Origin: Euryodendron excelsum
Lineage: Eukaryota > Streptophyta > Magnoliopsida > Ericales > Pentaphylacaceae
Length of the DNA: 64,000 nucleotides
Direction of reading: 5' to 3'
NCBI GenBank assembly: GCA_033060915.1
Contig: CM065386.1
Coordinates: 8,383,501 to 8,447,500, forward strand
The translations under genes were made by a program, and so were the position numbers. Of this stretch, positions 60,001-64,000 are shown in pieces. Positions within the stretch are counted from its first letter, which is position 1. Every line of letters starts with the position of its first letter. Under the pieces are notes generated by a model. It was not told the DNA's origin. It made no database searches and was given only the letters and a program-made list of their open reading frames with translations.

Positions 60001-62527
60001 GGTTTAAGGTAATCAGAGATGAGTGATCTCCGAAATGTTACATACTGACAGTTCTTTTCAAATTTTATGCACCTGGTAGACAATGAGCAACCTTTTTTTA
60101 ATATAATTAAACTTGCAGCAGATTACCGCAACTTTTTTGAATAGGCATACAAACAAAAAATTTGTACAAAATTTATATACAAAATGATATGTCTTAATGA
60201 GAGCTTTTCACTTTAAAATAAAACACCCATCATAATAACTTTTTATTAGAAAACTAACACTATCAAATCATTTTGTATGAATTTTTGTAAGAATAATATT
60301 TTTTGCTTTTGAATATCATTAAACTTTCTTAAAAAATGAAGGCTTGAACCTAAACTTTTCAAGTGGAATTAGTGTCACATAACCACTACTCCATGTCTTT
60401 TTTGGCCTTTATATTTTGACATATATACTATATAACACAAGTATTTTTATAAAAAAAATTAAAATATTTTCAATTACGTAATGATTGAATCAATTGAAAT
60501 AATGAATCATAAATTGATGCCTTCTCTGAATTAATGTTCAGTTGGATTCAAATGATTATAAATGAAACCACACATAACATCAGATTAAATTTTGAATGAG
60601 AAGACCCACGAAATTAGCAATCCAATTCCAACCCAAACAAACAGTGGCGGAGCCATAATTTCAAGTGAGGGGTGCAAACTATAGGTTTGATGAGTATGTC
60701 ACTTGACTTCCTCTAACTATAATTATTTGTAGTTGAAGGCGAAAACTATGCATCAATCAAAGTAATTTGCAAGATCTTATAACATAAAACAGAGATTGCT
60801 CATTTTTAACAATTTATACTCAAATTCTAATATCAACTAATAATTACAACTATGATAACCCAAAAAATAATTCATACCACTTTCCACAATATTAACTAAA
60901 TCTAACAACACTCATAGTAAAGATTATTGGAAAAGTCATTCTAAAATCAAGAAAATGGAATCAATACCAAGATCATGAACAAAATTTATAAAAATTTGGA
61001 ATGAATTGTAAACATATCTACGAGGTTCTCAACTCTTTCACATATATTTAGCAAAATTTTATGGGTCTTGTAGCTAGTCTCCCATTTTCTTTTGATATAC
61101 ATAATTGAGTTCATCTATGTATGGACTCCTCAGGTTTGTGTATATTTGAATTGCTCTAAAAAAATGGTGTAAATTTGAGCTTCCCTGCAAGAGAACGAGT
61201 GTCGCGATTGAAGTATAAAATTCGGTGAGTCCGAATATCGTATCCTCAAGGACCAAACCAAATATAGGCAACTAACACTCAATAAACACTAGACTAGCAT
61301 GAATTGAATTGCAACTATGTAAATTGAATCTAAACAAAAGAGCAAATAACAGAAAAAAAAAAATCAAAAATCTTTTGGAGTTTTGAGAGATGATTGCTAA
61401 GCTAACAATTAGAACTATTGCAAATAAAATTGAAAACATTTAAGCACTAGATGTATCAATTAAAAATAGGAAAATTGAAATTCAAAGCAAATCTAAGTGA
61501 ATTTGATGCAATTAAAAGGGAATTAGACTCAATTGATCCAAACACCTAAATAATCCAAGTTCCCATTGAAAGTTTTGATAACTCAAATTGCTAAACCACA
61601 ACAAAAGATAGCAATTTGGAGGGTTTAGCTTTGAAGATTGGGCAATTCAACTCTAATTGAAGTTAGATATATAATCAATCTAAGAATTCTATGCTAATAC
61701 CATCGATTTGGTCAATTCCATCCCACAATTGCTAAACCATGGCTTGGAATTGCCAAACATAGTCAATAACAAATGTGTTCTAAGAGATCCAATACTCAAT
61801 CAAAGTAAATTTAGAGTCCAAAATGATAAATCAATGAAAATGTGGATTACCTTCAACGAACCCTTGAATTTCTTGACTGTTTTTCACAATTGAACCCAAT
61901 TAAGTACTAGCTACTTGATTTCATGAGGGAAAGCATGAAAAAATGTAGATCTTGCATTTAATTGAAAGAAAACTAGTGTTTGAATACAAAGAAAATGAAG
62001 AAAAGTAAAGAAAAATGCAAGAAAATAAAGTTTCTCTCACTACCCTACTCTTAGATACAAAGAAATTTAAGAAAAATGAGAGATATAGCCCAAAAATCCC
62101 GTACAAATTTGTATTTATAATAGTGAAAATACGTACGATAAGTAGGGACTGCAGTGACCATACGTACGATATTTTGACCGTACGTACGGTCTTCATATGG
62201 TGGATTTGTACGCTGATTGTAGCACTTTGAAATTTGAAATTTCTACAGAACATATGTACGGTGAACAATATTGTACATACAGTTAGCTTCACCGTAAGTA
62301 CGGTTAAACAACCATACATACGGTTAGCTTATTTGAATAAAATTTCTAAAGTTTTTTGAAATCATTATATTAAAGACCCCGGTAACCTTTCTGGTTTAAG
62401 AGATATGGTCATCCAAAATTTCAGCTCTGTGTGCTTCAGCTGTTGTACAACAACTTTAACAGCTTGTATATTGATAGCGTTCTTTTGAAAAACACATTCT
62501 TCCTTCATCTAAAATGCGCCCGAAACC
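60001..62527. other. Replacement segment lacking a CAD gene; transposon-like
   Basis: No gene is supported. CAGTGGCGGAGCC at 60646 is a typical hAT-type end, and the following GAGGGGTGCAAACTATAGG fits such an element. At about 61200-61260 GTGTCGCGATTGAAG and GAATATCGTATCCTCAAGGAC resemble retrotransposon untranslated sequence. At 62130-62335 CGTACGTACGGT-like words recur six or more times. A 132-codon minus-strand frame (62319-61921) is low-complexity and has no family look. Confidence 0.35.
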
Positions 62528-63911
62528 CTTCATAAGCTCTTTTCAAGCTCTCAAACTTCTTAAGTGATTTTATCTAAGCTTCACTCAAACTTACAAGTAT
62601 TTTTAACAAGAACACTAAAACTCACAAGTTACAAACCCACCCAAATGGAATAAATGAGGTTTACACAATGTATCTCTCTGAAAGAGTAGATATGAAAGTA
62701 TAAGATCAATAAATGTCCCAAATTCCTAGCAAAGATAATGTTTCTGCTATCGGTCAGGAATTTCAGCTCTCAATCACATGTATATCACTTGAATCTCTTG
62801 TCTTCTTATGTATAAATGTTCTGGGGGTCTTGTTTTATAATCTTACATTCATTATATCCGTTGGAGGTGGTTGGAGTTGCATTTAATGCACGATCAGTCT
62901 AATAGAACGTTTAAAAATATAGCCGTTATAAGCAACAAATGAACCACTTTTCTGCATGTGTCGACCCTTTTTATTCTATCTCTAGCTTCTCAACAATCTG
63001 CTTCAATGTGTCGACCAATTCAAGCAATGTGTCGACCCTTTTGCTTAGAGACTTTAACTTTGCAAGACTTCTTGAATTCTATACAAAACTCATCAAGCTC
63101 TTCAATGATCATCCAAATAAGACTTCTAAGGCTTAAATGACTTCTCCAGTGTATGTTGATCTTTAAGAATAGCTTTAATCTCTTGGAGATGAAATCAATC
63201 CAATCAGATGTAAGGTTCTTCAATCAACATAGCTTCTTCCATTGATCTAAGACTTCTTCAAATCTTCAAGAGAGCTTTCAAGTCTTGTGATATCCTCTTC
63301 AGTTGTTCTCCAGATCTTCTCATGTCATATCATGGAAGGTGTCAGCTCTTGCTATCGACCTTCTTCAGAAGATGTAAGCTATACCAAGAAGGAATCGGTA
63401 CTTTCTACTGAGCTAAGTGTTAGTACTTGATGTGGATCTCCTTTTCTGATCTTAAGTGTTAGTATCTCTAAGCTATGCTTCAGAACTTGATGTCGATCTC
63501 TTTTAAGTGTCAGTATCTCGCTGCTAGACTTTAATACTTGATGTCGATCTTTTCTCATTGTTGTCGATCTCTTTTTAACTGTTGTCGATCTCCTTTTCTA
63601 ATCTTGATATGCCATATTATAGAAGGTATTAGTTCTTCCAAAAGAGTTGCTGACCTTTTTCTCTTTATTGCCTATATCCTTTTCAATAAAGTCGATCTAT
63701 TTTTCAAGTCCAGATCTTCACATGTTCTTTAACTTATTTTTGACATGTTTCTCAACACATAATTTCTTCAATATATTTTATTGTGTTAAGTTTCAAATCA
63801 TAATCTAATTGAGATTAAAACATGACATAATCTGCACACTAAGTAAAGTCATTAGATTCTTAACACAATATTTTGTTATCATCAAAATCAAGGCATGGAG
63901 TCAATACTTTC
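62528..63911. mobile_element. Truncated copy of the solo LTR, same insertion site as 17831-19493
   Basis: From CTTCATAAGCTCTTTTCAAG onward the sequence follows 18150-19493 throughout. It ends TCAATA at 63906 (ACA changed to ATA) followed by CTTTC (63907-63911) and AAATCCTACTATGTAC, the same target and flank as at 19494. The first roughly 320 bases of the LTR are missing. The shared flank shows that this copy arose by segmental duplication of the PsiCAD2-type unit, not by a second insertion. Confidence 0.85.
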
Positions 63912-64000
63912 AAATCCTACTATGTACTATTTTTCTTTTTCTTGTTTTGATTCATCGGTTAGGGGTATTAGGGCCAGCTTGCGTGCATCTCGACTAATCC
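63912..64000. repeat. Start of the spacer behind the LTR, cut by the window end
   Basis: Matches 19499-19587 (TTCTTTTTCTTGTTTTGATTC, CATCGGTTAGGG, GGGCCAGCTTGC). The unit presumably continues beyond the window. Confidence 0.75.

Noticed and set aside
61921..62319. Minus-strand frame of 132 codons
   Set aside because: Phe/Ser/Ile-rich, low-complexity translation of AT-rich DNA overlapping the CGTACG word cluster; no domain seen.

Overview
This is a stretch of a flowering-plant nuclear genome, most likely a eudicot. It is AT-rich, the genes have introns with GT..AG borders, and most of the DNA is transposon-derived or duplicated spacer. The species cannot be told from the sequence. No RNA gene, CRISPR array or bacterial-type operon was seen.

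The core of the window is a tandem array of medium-chain, zinc-dependent alcohol dehydrogenase genes of the cinnamyl alcohol dehydrogenase (CAD) superfamily. They resemble the ELI3 / 'probable mannitol dehydrogenase' branch. All four are on the + strand with the same five-exon plan: CAD1 (7220-9343, intact, 360 aa), PsiCAD2 (13353-15393, broken), CAD3 (27160-28882, intact frame and splice sites, but the catalytic zinc His and the active-site Thr are replaced) and CAD4 (55400-57499, intact, 360 aa). CAD1 and CAD4 form one close pair, PsiCAD2 and CAD3 another. All four share a promoter module with TGACGT/ACGTCA (bZIP/TGA-type) sites just upstream of a TATA box. Duplicated spacer blocks around the genes show that the array grew by segmental duplication. 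A further unit appears to start after CAD4 (about 58.0-60.0 kb) and to resume at the end of the window, but it has no CAD gene.

Layout. 0-5.6 kb: a decayed transposon-like region with a plant mobile domain (PMD) gene remnant and small unidentified ORFs. 5.92-6.66 kb: four tandem 178-bp repeats. 7.0-9.35 kb: CAD1. 9.6-13.0 kb: duplicated spacer. 13.05-15.4 kb: PsiCAD2. 15.6-22.7 kb: spacer with a MITE and a solo LTR (17831-19493, TSD CTTTC). 22.7-24.2 kb: a C-rich unique segment, then a short Helitron (23941-24204). 24.2-26.9 kb: spacer. 26.9-28.9 kb: CAD3. 29.1-36.0 kb: spacer with a MITE, a hAT-like insertion, a Gypsy-like G-poor insertion and a 60-bp x4 repeat. 36.0-38.2 kb: unassigned. 38.2-53.86 kb: one CACTA (En/Spm) transposon (TSD TTA) carrying TNP1-like and TNP2-like genes on the minus strand, with a complete but defective Ty1/Copia retrotransposon (47429-53540, TSD TAAGA) nested inside it. 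53.9-55.2 kb: spacer. 55.2-57.5 kb: CAD4. 57.5-64.0 kb: spacer, a CAD-less unit, and a second copy of the same LTR insertion in the same flank.

If expressed, CAD1 and CAD4 are expected to be cytosolic NADP(H)-dependent dehydrogenases acting on aromatic or terpenoid alcohols/aldehydes. CAD3 is a candidate pseudoenzyme. The transposons separate the genes and appear to be dead as autonomous elements.
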